A DNA stretch of 64,000 bases from Betaproteobacteria bacterium (GTDB lineage: Bacteria; Pseudomonadota; Gammaproteobacteria; Burkholderiales; SG8-39): contig JADJPT010000001.1 of assembly GCA_016713125.1 (NCBI GenBank), positions 405,748 to 469,747 of the forward strand. Reading direction: 5' to 3'. The position numbers and the translations under genes were made by a program. The notes under the pieces were generated by a model. That model worked only from the letters and a program-made list of their open reading frames with translations, did not search any database and was not told the origin of the DNA. Shown in pieces: positions 51,615 through 59,468 of the stretch. Each line of letters begins with the position of its first letter. Positions within the stretch are counted from its first letter, which is position 1.

Positions 51615-52906
51615 ACATCCGCCGCCTGTCCACGCGCATGGCCGATTTCGATGCGCAGATCGACGCATTGACGCGCTACGATGCGGCGCAGGACGATGCC
51701 ATCGCGGCGCGCGCGGCGGACATCGTGCGTGATGTGAGGTGCAGTGGCGATGCCGCAGTACTCGAATACACCCGCCGCTTCGATGCGGTGGATGCCCGGT
51801 CGATGGCGGACCTCGAAGTTGGACGCGCGGCCATGGATGTTGCGTTGGCCGAGCTTCCCGCCGAGCAATTGCAGGCGTTGCGGGCTGCCGCGACGCGCAT
51901 CCGCAGCTTCCACGAGCGCCAGCTGGCCGAATCGTGGCAGTTCACGGAGGCCGACGGCACGGTCCTGGGACAGCGCATCACGCCGTTGGATCGTGTCGGG
52001 CTGTATGTGCCCGGCGGGAAGGCCGCCTATCCTTCCTCGGTGCTGATGAATGCGATACCGGCAAAGGTTGCGGGCGTTTCAGAGCTGATCATGGTCAATC
52101 CCGCTCCGGGCGGTGAACGCAATCCGCTGGTGCTCGCCGCCGCGGCGCTATCCGGGGTGGACCGCGTAATTTCTATAGGCGGGGCGCAGGCCGTTGCCGC
52201 GCTCGCTTACGGGACGCAAGCCGTGCCACGTGTCGACAAGATCGTCGGTCCAGGCAACGCCTACGTGGCTGCCGCCAAGCGGCAGGTGTTCGGCACGGTT
52301 GGCATCGATATGATCGCCGGACCTTCGGAGATCCTGATCCTGTGCGATGGCGGGACCCCGTCTGACTGGATCGCCATGGATCTGTTCTCGCAGGCCGAGC
52401 ACGACGAACTGGCGCAGTCGATACTGCTTTGCCCGGATGCCGCTTACCTGGACGAAGTCGAGGCCAGCATCTCACGCCTGCTCCCGCAGATGCCAAGGGC
52501 CGCGGTTATCTCAGCCTCACTCGCCGGACGCGGCGCCCTGATCCTGACCCGGGATCTGGACGAGGCCTGCCAGATCGCCAATCGCATCGCACCCGAACAC
52601 CTGGAGCTCTCGGTGCGGAACCCTGACGAGTATCTGCCCAAGCTACGGCATGCCGGGGCGATCTTTCTCGGGCAGTACAGTTCCGAGTCCCTCGGCGATT
52701 ACTGCGCCGGGCCGAACCATGTACTCCCCACCTCGGGCACCGCGCGCTTTTCCTCGCCCCTCGGCGTCTACGATTTTCAAAAGCGCACCAGCATCATCGG
52801 CGTGTCGCGCACTGCGGCCACGGTGTTGGGGCGCATCGCCGTAACCCTGGCGAACGGGGAGGGCCTGTCTGCCCACGCCCGCTCAGCCGAATACCGCATG
52901 GAGTGA
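51611..52906 (+). CDS. hisD: Histidinol dehydrogenase
   Basis: A 431-residue HisD with the zinc/active-site motifs GPGNAYVAAAKR, AGPSEILILCD, FSQAEHDELAQSILL, and EHLELSVRNPDEYLPKLRHAGAIFLGQYSSESLGDYCAGPNHVLPTSG. It oxidises histidinol to histidine with two NAD+. It starts with GTG at 51611. hisC follows after 3 bases. Confidence 0.95.
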   Translation: MNIRRLSTRMADFDAQIDALTRYDAAQDDAIAARAADIVRDVRCSGDAAVLEYTRRFDAVDARSMADLEVGRAAMDVALAELPAEQLQALRAAATRIRSFHERQLAESWQFTEADGTVLGQRITPLDRVGLYVPGGKAAYPSSVLMNAIPAKVAGVSELIMVNPAPGGERNPLVLAAAALSGVDRVISIGGAQAVAALAYGTQAVPRVDKIVGPGNAYVAAAKRQVFGTVGIDMIAGPSEILILCDGGTPSDWIAMDLFSQAEHDELAQSILLCPDAAYLDEVEASISRLLPQMPRAAVISASLAGRGALILTRDLDEACQIANRIAPEHLELSVRNPDEYLPKLRHAGAIFLGQYSSESLGDYCAGPNHVLPTSGTARFSSPLGVYDFQKRTSIIGVSRTAATVLGRIAVTLANGEGLSAHARSAEYRME

Positions 52907-52909
52907 CGC

Positions 52910-53977
52910 GTGCCGCTGACGCCTGAACAACTCGTCCGACCGGAGATCCTCGCGCTGAAGGCGTATCACGTCTCCGACGCCGAGGGAATGGTGAAGCTCG
53001 ATGCCATGGAGAATCCGTACCGGCTGCCTGCCGAGCTGCGCGAAGGCCTAGCGGCAGCGTTGGCCGCGGCCGAAATCAATCGGTATCCGGAGCCCACCGG
53101 ACGGCGCCTGCGCGAGTTGCTCGCACGCACTATGGACGTGCCCGCGGGTATGGACCTGCTGCTCGGCAACGGTTCGGATGACCTGATCCAGATGGTCACA
53201 TTCACGCTAGCCCGGCCCGGCGCCACCGTCATGTACGTCGAACCCACGTTCGTGATGTACCGCATGAACGCGATATTCTCGGGAATGAAGGCGGTCGGCG
53301 TGCCTTCGCGCGAGGACTTCTCCCTGGACCGCGAGGCCTTCATCACGGCGGTGCGCGAGCACAAGCCTGCGCTGGTGTTCATTGCCTACCCGAACAATCC
53401 TACCGGCGTCCTGTTCGACGCTGAGGACGTGGCAGCGATAATCCGGGCCACGGACGGCGTGGTGGTTCTCGACGAGGCGTACCACGTCTTCGCACAGAAG
53501 AGCTTCATGTCGCGCCTGCCGGAGTTTCCCAACCTGGTGGTCATGCGCACGGTATCGAAGCTCGGGCTGGCCGGCATCCGGCTCGGCTATCTGGCGGCGC
53601 GACCCGAGTGGGTAGCCGAATTCAATAAGGTGCGCCAGGCCTACAACGTCAGCGTGCTTACCCAGACGGCGGCGATGTACGTGCTCGGCAAGCTGGACGT
53701 GCTCGAGGCCCAAGCCGAGATCATCCGTGGCGAGCGTCGGACCGTCCGCGAGGGTCTGGCCGCACTGCCGGGCGTGACCGTCTACCCGTCGGCAGCCAAT
53801 TTCTTCCTGACGCGCGTGCCCGATGCCAATCGCGCCTTCGAGGGCTTGAAATCGCGCGGTGTGCTGGTGCGCAATTTCCACGGCGCGCATCCGCTGATGC
53901 AAAACTGCCTGCGAATCACCGTGGGTACGCCGGAGGAGAACCGCAAGCTGCTTTCCGTGCTGCGAGATGTACTGTGA
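52910..53977 (+). CDS. hisC: Histidinol-phosphate aminotransferase
   Basis: A 355-residue class-I PLP aminotransferase: NGSDDLIQMVTFTLARPGA, FIAYPNNPTGVLFD, VVVLDEAYHVFA and the PLP-lysine region VMRTVSKLGLAGIRLGYL. It converts imidazole-acetol phosphate to histidinol phosphate. The start is GTG at 52910. It is followed 8 bases later by hisB. Length and motifs are normal. Confidence 0.95.
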   Translation: MPLTPEQLVRPEILALKAYHVSDAEGMVKLDAMENPYRLPAELREGLAAALAAAEINRYPEPTGRRLRELLARTMDVPAGMDLLLGNGSDDLIQMVTFTLARPGATVMYVEPTFVMYRMNAIFSGMKAVGVPSREDFSLDREAFITAVREHKPALVFIAYPNNPTGVLFDAEDVAAIIRATDGVVVLDEAYHVFAQKSFMSRLPEFPNLVVMRTVSKLGLAGIRLGYLAARPEWVAEFNKVRQAYNVSVLTQTAAMYVLGKLDVLEAQAEIIRGERRTVREGLAALPGVTVYPSAANFFLTRVPDANRAFEGLKSRGVLVRNFHGAHPLMQNCLRITVGTPEENRKLLSVLRDVL

Positions 53978-53985
53978 GGTCTGCC

Positions 53986-54481
53986 ATGCGTACTGCTGAA
54001 ATTGCCCGCAACACGAAGGAAACCCAGATTCGCGTGAGGGTGAATCTCGACGGAAGCGGCGAGGCCAGGTTCTCCACCGGTCTGCCGTTCCTTGAGCATA
54101 TGCTCGACCAAGTGGCCCGCCACGGCCTCATCGATCTCGACATCGAGGCCAAGGGTGATCTGCATATCGACGCCCACCATACCGTCGAGGATATTGGCAT
54201 CACTCTGGGGCAGGCCTTTGCCAGGGCGATCGGCGACAAGACCGGTGTACGTCGCTACGGCCATGCCTACGTGCCCCTGGACGAGGCCCTGTCGCGCTGA
54301 GTTCTTTCAGGGTTTCGTCAATCACGCGCTGGTCACGCTGCATATCGACAATCTGCGCGGCGACAACGCCCATCATCAGTGCGAAACCGTGTTCAAGGCC
54401 TTCGCACGCGCGTTGCGCATGGCGGCCGAGCCCGATCCGCGCGCGGCCGGCGCCATTCCGTCCACCAAAGGCAGCCTCTAG
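53986..54481 (+). pseudogene. hisB: Imidazoleglycerol-phosphate dehydratase HisB, with internal deletion and frame break
   Basis: From the ATG at 53986 about 104 normal residues run through HHTVEDIG (metal ligands) to YVPLDEALSR and hit a TGA at 54298. The other end, EFFQGFVNHALVTLHIDNLRGDNAHHQCETVFKAF...IPSTKGSL, continues one base out of frame. The segment between, about 31 residues in orthologues and containing the VVIDFSGRP motif, is absent: net loss about 92 bases. Expected length is 195 residues. Both HHxxE metal sites remain but the protein cannot be made as one chain. The other his genes are intact, so either the strain cannot make histidine or the sequence is wrong here. Confidence 0.9.
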
Positions 54482-54493
54482 CCGGCCCGGTAC

Positions 54494-55120
54494 ATGGATA
54501 TCGCCGTCGTCGATTACGGGATGGGCAATCTGCGCTCGGTGTCCAAGGCGCTTGAGCATGTGGCGCCGCATGCCAGTGTGTGTGTCACCGATCGCCCTGC
54601 GGATGTGCTGGCCGCCGGGCGGGTCGTCGTGCCGGGCCAGGGTGCCATGCCGGATTGCATGCGCGAACTGCACGCCAGAGGCCTCGCCGAAGCCGTTGTC
54701 GAGGCTTCCAGATCCAAGCCGTTCCTGGGCATCTGCATCGGCTTGCAGATGCTTTTCGAATGCAGCGAAGAGGGAAACGTGGCGGGATTGGGGGTTCTGT
54801 CGGGTACAGTGCGGCGATTCCCGTCCGGCAGGTTGGACGCGTCCGGCGCACGACTGAAGGTGCCGCATATGGGCTGGAACGAGGTACAGCAGGCCGGTTC
54901 GCACCCGTTGTGGGCCGGTATCGCCCAGGCAAGCCGTTTTTATTTCGTGCACAGCTACTATGCCGACGCGGAGGCCGTGGCGAGTGGCCGCTGCACCTAC
55001 GGCCTGCCCTTTACCGCCGCGATTGCGCGGGATAACATCTTTGCCGTACAGTTTCACCCGGAAAAGAGTCAGGCCGCAGGATTGCAGTTGCTGCGGAATT
55101 TCGTGAGCTGGCATCCCTGA
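54494..55120 (+). CDS. hisH: Imidazole glycerol phosphate synthase glutaminase subunit
   Basis: A 208-residue class-I glutamine amidotransferase: IAVVDYGMGNLRSVSKALEH, oxyanion PGQGAMPDCM, nucleophile Cys in FLGICIGLQMLFECSEEG, and the His-Glu pair FAVQFHPEKSQAAG. It supplies ammonia to HisF. It starts 12 bases after the hisB stop and is separated from hisA by a 115-base gap in which no gene or clear signal is seen. Confidence 0.95.
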   Translation: MDIAVVDYGMGNLRSVSKALEHVAPHASVCVTDRPADVLAAGRVVVPGQGAMPDCMRELHARGLAEAVVEASRSKPFLGICIGLQMLFECSEEGNVAGLGVLSGTVRRFPSGRLDASGARLKVPHMGWNEVQQAGSHPLWAGIAQASRFYFVHSYYADAEAVASGRCTYGLPFTAAIARDNIFAVQFHPEKSQAAGLQLLRNFVSWHP

Positions 55121-55235
55121 TCGTTCGCGCGTAGAGCGTCCACCGCAATCGAGCGTACACGGCAAGCCCATTTCTTTCCGGTTCGGTTCGACTCCAGCAC
55201 TTCCACCAGCCAGCCCCCATAGTCACTGCCAGCCC

Positions 55236-55982
55236 ATGTTGATCATTCCCGCCATCGACCTCAAGGACGGGCGCTGCGTGCGCCTCAAGCAAGGCGACAT
55301 GGACACGGCCACGGTGTTTTCCGAGGATCCCGTCGCCATGGCGCGCCATTGGGCAGCGGAAGGCGCTCGCCGCCTGCACATCGTCGATCTCAACGGAGCA
55401 GTGGCGGGCAAGCCGAAGAACGAGAAGGTCATCCGCGACATGATCGCGGCTGTCGGCGACACGTTGCCGATCCAGTTGGGCGGCGGCATCCGCGACCTTG
55501 ACACGATAGAGAGCTACCTGGATGCCGGCGTGGCTTACGTGATCATAGGCACCGCGGCGGTCAAGAATCCCGGTTTCCTGCACGATGCCTGCTATGCGTT
55601 TCCCGGCCACATCATCGTCGGCCTGGACGCCAAGGATGGCAAGGTCGCCGTGGAGGGCTGGTCGAAAATGACCGGCCACGACGTCGTCGACCTCGGACGC
55701 AAGTTCGAGGACTACGGCGTGGAGGCGTTGATTTACACCGACATAGGTCGCGACGGCATGCTCTCCGGGGTCAACATAGAGGCAACGCGCAAGCTGGCGC
55801 AGTCGATCAAGATTCCGATCATCGCTTCCGGCGGATTGGGCAGCTTGAAGGATGTGCAGGCCGTCTGCGAACTGGTCCCCGACGGCATCGTCGGCGCGAT
55901 CGCCGGCCGGGCCCTTTACGAGAACAAGTTCGACTTCAAGAAGGCGCAAAGCGCCGCCGACAAAGCCGTCGGCAAGGCCTAG
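55236..55982 (+). CDS. hisA: Phosphoribosylformimino-5-aminoimidazole carboxamide ribotide isomerase
   Basis: A 248-residue (beta-alpha)8 barrel: LIIPAIDLKDGRCVRLKQGD with the catalytic Asp, IQLGGGIRDLDTIESYLDAGVAYVIIGTAA, and the second half IYTDIGRDGMLSGVN and IIASGGLGSLKDV. It performs the Amadori rearrangement of ProFAR. hisF follows after 2 bases. It is homologous to HisF and both show the two phosphate-binding GGxG loops. Confidence 0.95.
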   Translation: MLIIPAIDLKDGRCVRLKQGDMDTATVFSEDPVAMARHWAAEGARRLHIVDLNGAVAGKPKNEKVIRDMIAAVGDTLPIQLGGGIRDLDTIESYLDAGVAYVIIGTAAVKNPGFLHDACYAFPGHIIVGLDAKDGKVAVEGWSKMTGHDVVDLGRKFEDYGVEALIYTDIGRDGMLSGVNIEATRKLAQSIKIPIIASGGLGSLKDVQAVCELVPDGIVGAIAGRALYENKFDFKKAQSAADKAVGKA

Positions 55983-55984
55983 TC

Positions 55985-56743
55985 GTGGGGCTGGCCAAAC
56001 GCGTGATCCCCTGCCTCGATGTCACGGCGGGCCGGGTCGTCAAGGGCGTGAACTTCGTCAGCCTGCGCGACGCGGGCGATCCGGTCGAAATCGCCGCGCG
56101 CTATGACGACCAGGGCGCCGACGAGCTCACATTCCTCGACATCACGGCCAGCTCGGACGATCGTGACATCATCCTGCACGTGATCGAGGCGGTCGCTTCC
56201 AGGGTATTCATTCCGCTCACCGTTGGTGGTGGCGTGCGCAAAGTCGAGGATGTGCGCAGGTTGCTGAATGCCGGGGCGGACAAGGTTTCCATCAACACCG
56301 CCGCCGTGCAGAACCCGGCGCTGGTCAGCGAGGCGTCGGGAAAGGTCGGCAACCAGTGCATCGTGGTCGCCATCGACGCCAAGCGCGGTGCGCAGGGCTG
56401 GGAGGTCTACACCCACGGCGGGCGCAATGCGACCGGCCTCGACGCGATCGACTGGGCGCGGCGCATGGAGGCGGCCGGTGCAGGCGAGATCCTGCTCACC
56501 AGCATGGACAGGGACGGCACGCGCGACGGTTTCGATATCGGACTGACGCGCGCGGTAAGCGACGCGGTCGGAATTCCGGTGGTTGCCTCGGGCGGCGTCG
56601 GTACGCTGGAGCATCTGGCGCAGGGCGTGCTTGAGGGCGGGGCCGACGCCGTGCTGGCAGCCTCCATCTTTCACTTCGGCGAACACACGGTGCGTGCCGC
56701 CAAGCGGTACATGCACAGTCGGGGTATAGAGGTGCGGCTTTGA
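55985..56743 (+). CDS. hisF: Imidazole glycerol phosphate synthase cyclase subunit
   Basis: A 252-residue barrel: KRVIPCLDVTAGRVVKGVNF, ELTFLDITASSDDRD, PLTVGGGVRKVEDVRRLL, ILLTSMDRDGTRDGFDI and VVASGGVGTLEH. With HisH it makes IGP and AICAR. The start is GTG at 55985. The end overlaps hisI by 4 bases. Confidence 0.95.
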   Translation: MGLAKRVIPCLDVTAGRVVKGVNFVSLRDAGDPVEIAARYDDQGADELTFLDITASSDDRDIILHVIEAVASRVFIPLTVGGGVRKVEDVRRLLNAGADKVSINTAAVQNPALVSEASGKVGNQCIVVAIDAKRGAQGWEVYTHGGRNATGLDAIDWARRMEAAGAGEILLTSMDRDGTRDGFDIGLTRAVSDAVGIPVVASGGVGTLEHLAQGVLEGGADAVLAASIFHFGEHTVRAAKRYMHSRGIEVRL

Positions 56744-57147
56744 GCGATCTGCCTTCGCTGGGCGAATGGGATGGCCAGCTGCGCTGGAATGCGGACGGCC
56801 TGGTGCCGGTGGTCACGCAGGATCTGGCCAGTGGCCGCGTGCTGACGCTGGCCTGGATGAATCGTGAGGCGTTGCGCGAAACCTTCAGGCGCGGACAGGC
56901 TGTCTACTGGTCGCGTTCGCGCGGCAAGCTCTGGCACAAGGGTGAGGAATCGGGTCACGTGCAGCGCGTGGTGGAGATCCGCCTGGACTGCGACGCGGAT
57001 GCCGTACTGCTGCGCGTCGAGCAGGTGGGCGGGATCGCCTGCCATACAGGTCGGGAAAGCTGCTTTTACAGAAAGCTCGAGGGTGGCCGCTGGGTCAGCA
57101 CCGACCCGGTGCTGAAGGATCCCAAATTGATCTACGGAAAAACATGA
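56740..57147 (+). CDS. hisI: Phosphoribosyl-AMP cyclohydrolase
   Basis: A 135-residue HisI with the zinc ligands in RLDCDADAVLLRVEQVGGIACHTGRESCFY and the substrate region LAWMNREALRETFRRGQAVYWSRSRGKLWHKGE. It opens the purine ring of PR-AMP. The start is a rare TTG at 56740 overlapping the hisF stop; the next ATG would cut into the conserved part. It is separate from HisE, as usual in betaproteobacteria. Confidence 0.93.
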   Translation: MSDLPSLGEWDGQLRWNADGLVPVVTQDLASGRVLTLAWMNREALRETFRRGQAVYWSRSRGKLWHKGEESGHVQRVVEIRLDCDADAVLLRVEQVGGIACHTGRESCFYRKLEGGRWVSTDPVLKDPKLIYGKT

Positions 57148-57491
57148 AACCCGGTGTCTACGAAACCCTGGAACGCATCGCGCGAATGATCGAGGAACGC
57201 AAGGGCTCCGATCCGGAATCCTCGTACGTGGCGCGCCTGTTCGCCAAGGGCGAGGACGCGATACTCAAGAAGATCGGCGAGGAAGCGACCGAGACGGTCA
57301 TCGCCGCCAAGTCCGGCGATCGTTTGCAGACCGTGCGCGAGACCGCCGACCTGTGGTTTCATTGCCTGGTGATGCTGTCGCACAAGGGGCTGGGCCCGGA
57401 GGACGTCCTGCAGGAACTGCACCGCCGCGAAGGCATCTCCGGTATCGACGAGAAGGCCGCGCGCAAGGACAAGCTGCGCGGGGACGAGTGA
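57144..57491 (+). CDS. hisE: Phosphoribosyl-ATP pyrophosphatase
   Basis: A 115-residue MazG-like protein: LERIARMIEERKGSDPESSYVARLFAKGEDAILKKIGEEATETVIAAKSGD with the Glu-rich metal site, and TADLWFHCLVMLSHKGLGPEDVLQELHRREG. It hydrolyses PR-ATP to PR-AMP. It overlaps hisI by 4 bases and ends the pathway genes; hinT follows after 4 bases. Confidence 0.94.
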   Translation: MKPGVYETLERIARMIEERKGSDPESSYVARLFAKGEDAILKKIGEEATETVIAAKSGDRLQTVRETADLWFHCLVMLSHKGLGPEDVLQELHRREGISGIDEKAARKDKLRGDE

Positions 57492-57495
57492 CGCC

Positions 57496-57849
57496 ATGCA
57501 TGACTGCATCTTCTGCAAGATCGTACGCAAGGAAATTCCCGCCAGGATTCTCTACGAGGATGAGGACATTCTGGCGTTCCACGACATCCGGCCCGTTCGG
57601 CCGGTGCATTTCCTGATCATCCCGAAAGCGCACGTCGCCACGCTGTACGAGGCGAACATGGATCACCACCGCGCTCTGGGGCGCATGTTGGCAATGTCCG
57701 GGGAACTGGCTCGCCAGGCGGGTGCGACGGACGGCTTCCGCGCCATCATCAACTGCGGTCGGGTGGGGCATCAGGAGGTGTATCATGTTCACATGCATGT
57801 CATCGGCGGGCCAGAGCCCGTTGGACCGATGATCGTGCGCACACCGTAA
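57496..57849 (+). CDS. hinT: HIT-family purine nucleoside phosphoramidase (HinT-like)
   Basis: A 117-residue HIT protein with the triad motif EVYHVHMHVIGG and the N-terminal metal-binding CIFCKIVRKEIPARILYEDEDILAFHDIRPVRPVHFLIIPKAHV. HinT hydrolyses AMP- or GMP-phosphoramidates. It stands between hisE and tatA, an arrangement shared with other betaproteobacteria, without any clear functional link. Confidence 0.94.
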   Translation: MHDCIFCKIVRKEIPARILYEDEDILAFHDIRPVRPVHFLIIPKAHVATLYEANMDHHRALGRMLAMSGELARQAGATDGFRAIINCGRVGHQEVYHVHMHVIGGPEPVGPMIVRTP

Positions 57850-57860
57850 CGGAGGTATTC

Positions 57861-58088
57861 ATGGGCTCCTTTAGCATCTGGCACTGGCTGATCGTTCTGG
57901 TGATCGTCATGCTGATTTTCGGCACCAAGAAACTGCGCAATATGGGCGCTGACCTGGGCGGCGCGGTGCGCGGCTTCAAGGACGGCATGCGCGAGGGCGG
58001 AGAGAAGGCCGCCGACGGTGCTGCGCCGCAGGTTGGAGGCAAGACGGTCGAAGGCCAGGTAACCGGCAAGACCGAGTCCAAGGCCTGA
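57861..58088 (+). CDS. tatA: Sec-independent protein translocase subunit TatA
   Basis: A 75-residue protein: short N-terminus, one membrane helix (WHWLIVLVIVMLIFG), the FGTKKL motif and an amphipathic helix (MGADLGGAVRGFKDGM). TatA oligomers form the translocation pore for folded proteins. The ATG follows GGAGGT. It is followed, before tatB, by a terminator-like hairpin. The Rieske protein encoded at 61.6 kb is a likely substrate. Confidence 0.94.
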   Translation: MGSFSIWHWLIVLVIVMLIFGTKKLRNMGADLGGAVRGFKDGMREGGEKAADGAAPQVGGKTVEGQVTGKTESKA

Positions 58089-58109
58089 GTTTCCGGGCTT
58101 TTCCCGATC

Positions 58110-58140
58110 AGGGCGTCCCGGGCGGACGCCCTTTCTGTCT
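58110..58140 (+). terminator. Terminator- or attenuator-like hairpin between tatA and tatB
   Basis: AGGGCGTCC and GGACGCCCT form a perfect 9-bp GC-rich stem (58110-58118 with 58124-58132) around a 5-base loop, followed by a T-rich run (TTCTGTCT). It lies in the 61-base gap between tatA and tatB. Partial termination here would produce more TatA than TatB and TatC. Confidence 0.72.
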
Positions 58141-58149
58141 CTAGGCTTC

Positions 58150-58554
58150 ATGTTCGATATCGGATTCTCCGAACTGTTCGTGATCGGCGTCGTCGCCCTG
58201 ATCGTGATCGGACCGGAAAAACTGCCGCGCGTCGCGCGCACCGCCGGGCACCTGATCGGGCGCCTGCAGCGTTACGTTTCGGACGTGAAGGCGGACATCA
58301 ATCGCGAGGTCGAACTGGACGAGCTGCGCAAGATGCGCGATTCAGTCCAGGAGGCGGCGAGCAGCATTGAAACCTCAGTGAGTTCCGGGCTGTCGCAAAC
58401 CGAGCAGGATCTGAACGCCGCACTGGAAGGCGGCGGGGCAACACCGCCCGCCGGGGATCAGGTCTTGCCGACCGTCGGCGATGTGGCGGAAAGCTCGGCG
58501 GCCGCAACCTCGGCGCCGCCTGTCACCGAAGGCAAGCCGGCGACCCCCGCATGA
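58150..58554 (+). CDS. tatB: Sec-independent protein translocase subunit TatB
   Basis: A 134-residue TatB: MFDIGFSELFVIGVVALIVIGPEKLPRVART is the standard membrane helix and Gly-Pro hinge, followed by an amphipathic helix and an Ala/Pro-rich tail. TatB with TatC recognises twin-arginine signals. It starts after the hairpin described separately; tatC follows after 13 bases. Confidence 0.94.
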   Translation: MFDIGFSELFVIGVVALIVIGPEKLPRVARTAGHLIGRLQRYVSDVKADINREVELDELRKMRDSVQEAASSIETSVSSGLSQTEQDLNAALEGGGATPPAGDQVLPTVGDVAESSAAATSAPPVTEGKPATPA

Positions 58555-58567
58555 AACCGGCATTTGC

Positions 58568-59329
58568 ATGAGCACCCCGGACACCTTCATTTCGCACCTG
58601 ATAGAGCTGCGCCAGCGCCTGATGCGCGCTCTGCTGGCCGTGCTGGCGGTTTTTGTCTGCCTGTTCATGTGGCCGGGCGCGGGAGCGATCTACGACATCC
58701 TGGCCATGCCGCTACTGCAGGCACTTCCCCAGGGAACCAAGATGATCGCCACTGGCGTGATCACTCCGTTCATGGTGCCGATGAAGGTCACCGCCCTTGC
58801 GGCCTTCATGATCGCATTGCCTTACGTGCTGTTCCAGGTGTGGGCCTTCGTTGCACCGGGCCTGTATGACCACGAAAAGAAGCTTGCACTGCCGGTCGTG
58901 ATCGGCAGCACGGTGCTTTTCCTGCTGGGGGTGGCGTTCTGCTACTTCTTCGTGTTCGGCAAGGTTTTCACGTTCATCAACGAGTTCGCGCCTAAAAGCA
59001 TCACCCCGGCGCCGGACATCGAGGCCTACCTGAGCTTCGTGAGTACGATGTTCCTTGCTTTCGGAGTGACCTTCGAGATACCCATCGTGGTCGTGGTGCT
59101 GGTCCGATTCGGCATAGTGACGATTGACAAGCTCAAGGAGGCTCGGCCGTATGTGGTCGTCGGCGCCTTCGTCATAGCCGCGGTAGTGACGCCTCCGGAC
59201 GTGCTGTCACAGTTCATGCTTGCGGTGCCCATGTGCCTGCTGTACGAGTTCGGGCTGATCCTCGCACGCTTCGTCACTCCATCACGCTCCGCAGCCGCCA
59301 GCGAGCCAGGCGAGACACCCTCGGCGTAG
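58568..59329 (+). CDS. tatC: Sec-independent protein translocase subunit TatC
   Basis: A 253-residue protein with six membrane helices: FISHLIELRQRLMRALLAVLAVF, VTALAAFMIALPYVLFQVWAFVAPGLYDHEKK (family signature) and VAFCYFFVFGKVFTFINEFAP. It is the twin-arginine receptor. The frame is open to 58481, but the ATG at 58568 begins the conserved N-terminus. The C-terminal tail ends EPGETPSA. It converges with the degQ-type gene. Confidence 0.95.
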   Translation: MSTPDTFISHLIELRQRLMRALLAVLAVFVCLFMWPGAGAIYDILAMPLLQALPQGTKMIATGVITPFMVPMKVTALAAFMIALPYVLFQVWAFVAPGLYDHEKKLALPVVIGSTVLFLLGVAFCYFFVFGKVFTFINEFAPKSITPAPDIEAYLSFVSTMFLAFGVTFEIPIVVVVLVRFGIVTIDKLKEARPYVVVGAFVIAAVVTPPDVLSQFMLAVPMCLLYEFGLILARFVTPSRSAAASEPGETPSA

Positions 59330-59333
59330 GCAC

Positions 59334-59359
59334 TTTGCATATCATTTTTGGTATGCAAA
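59334..59359. repeat. 8-bp AT-rich inverted repeat in the tatC/protease convergent gap
   Basis: TTTGCATA and TATGCAAA flank a 10-base spacer (TCATTTTTGG). The 139-base gap otherwise contains no supported gene; a 15-codon frame from 59353 is too short to call. The stem is AT-rich with no T-tract, so terminator function is uncertain. It could be a protein-binding site. Confidence 0.45.
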
Positions 59360-59468
59360 TTGACTGGAAGTCCTCGCCAGAAGAGGGTTTCCGGGAATAA
59401 ATCTTCGAGATTCAGCCTGCGCGAGGAACCGGGAATCGCCACTGCCAGGTGCGGCGCGCTTCTGGCGG

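Noticed and set aside
59353..59400. 15-codon frame in the tatC/protease gap
   Set aside because: Too short, no ribosome-binding site, and overlaps the inverted repeat.
59026..59442. Minus-strand frame across the end of tatC and the following gap
   Set aside because: Mostly antisense to tatC, no ribosome-binding site, no recognisable domain.
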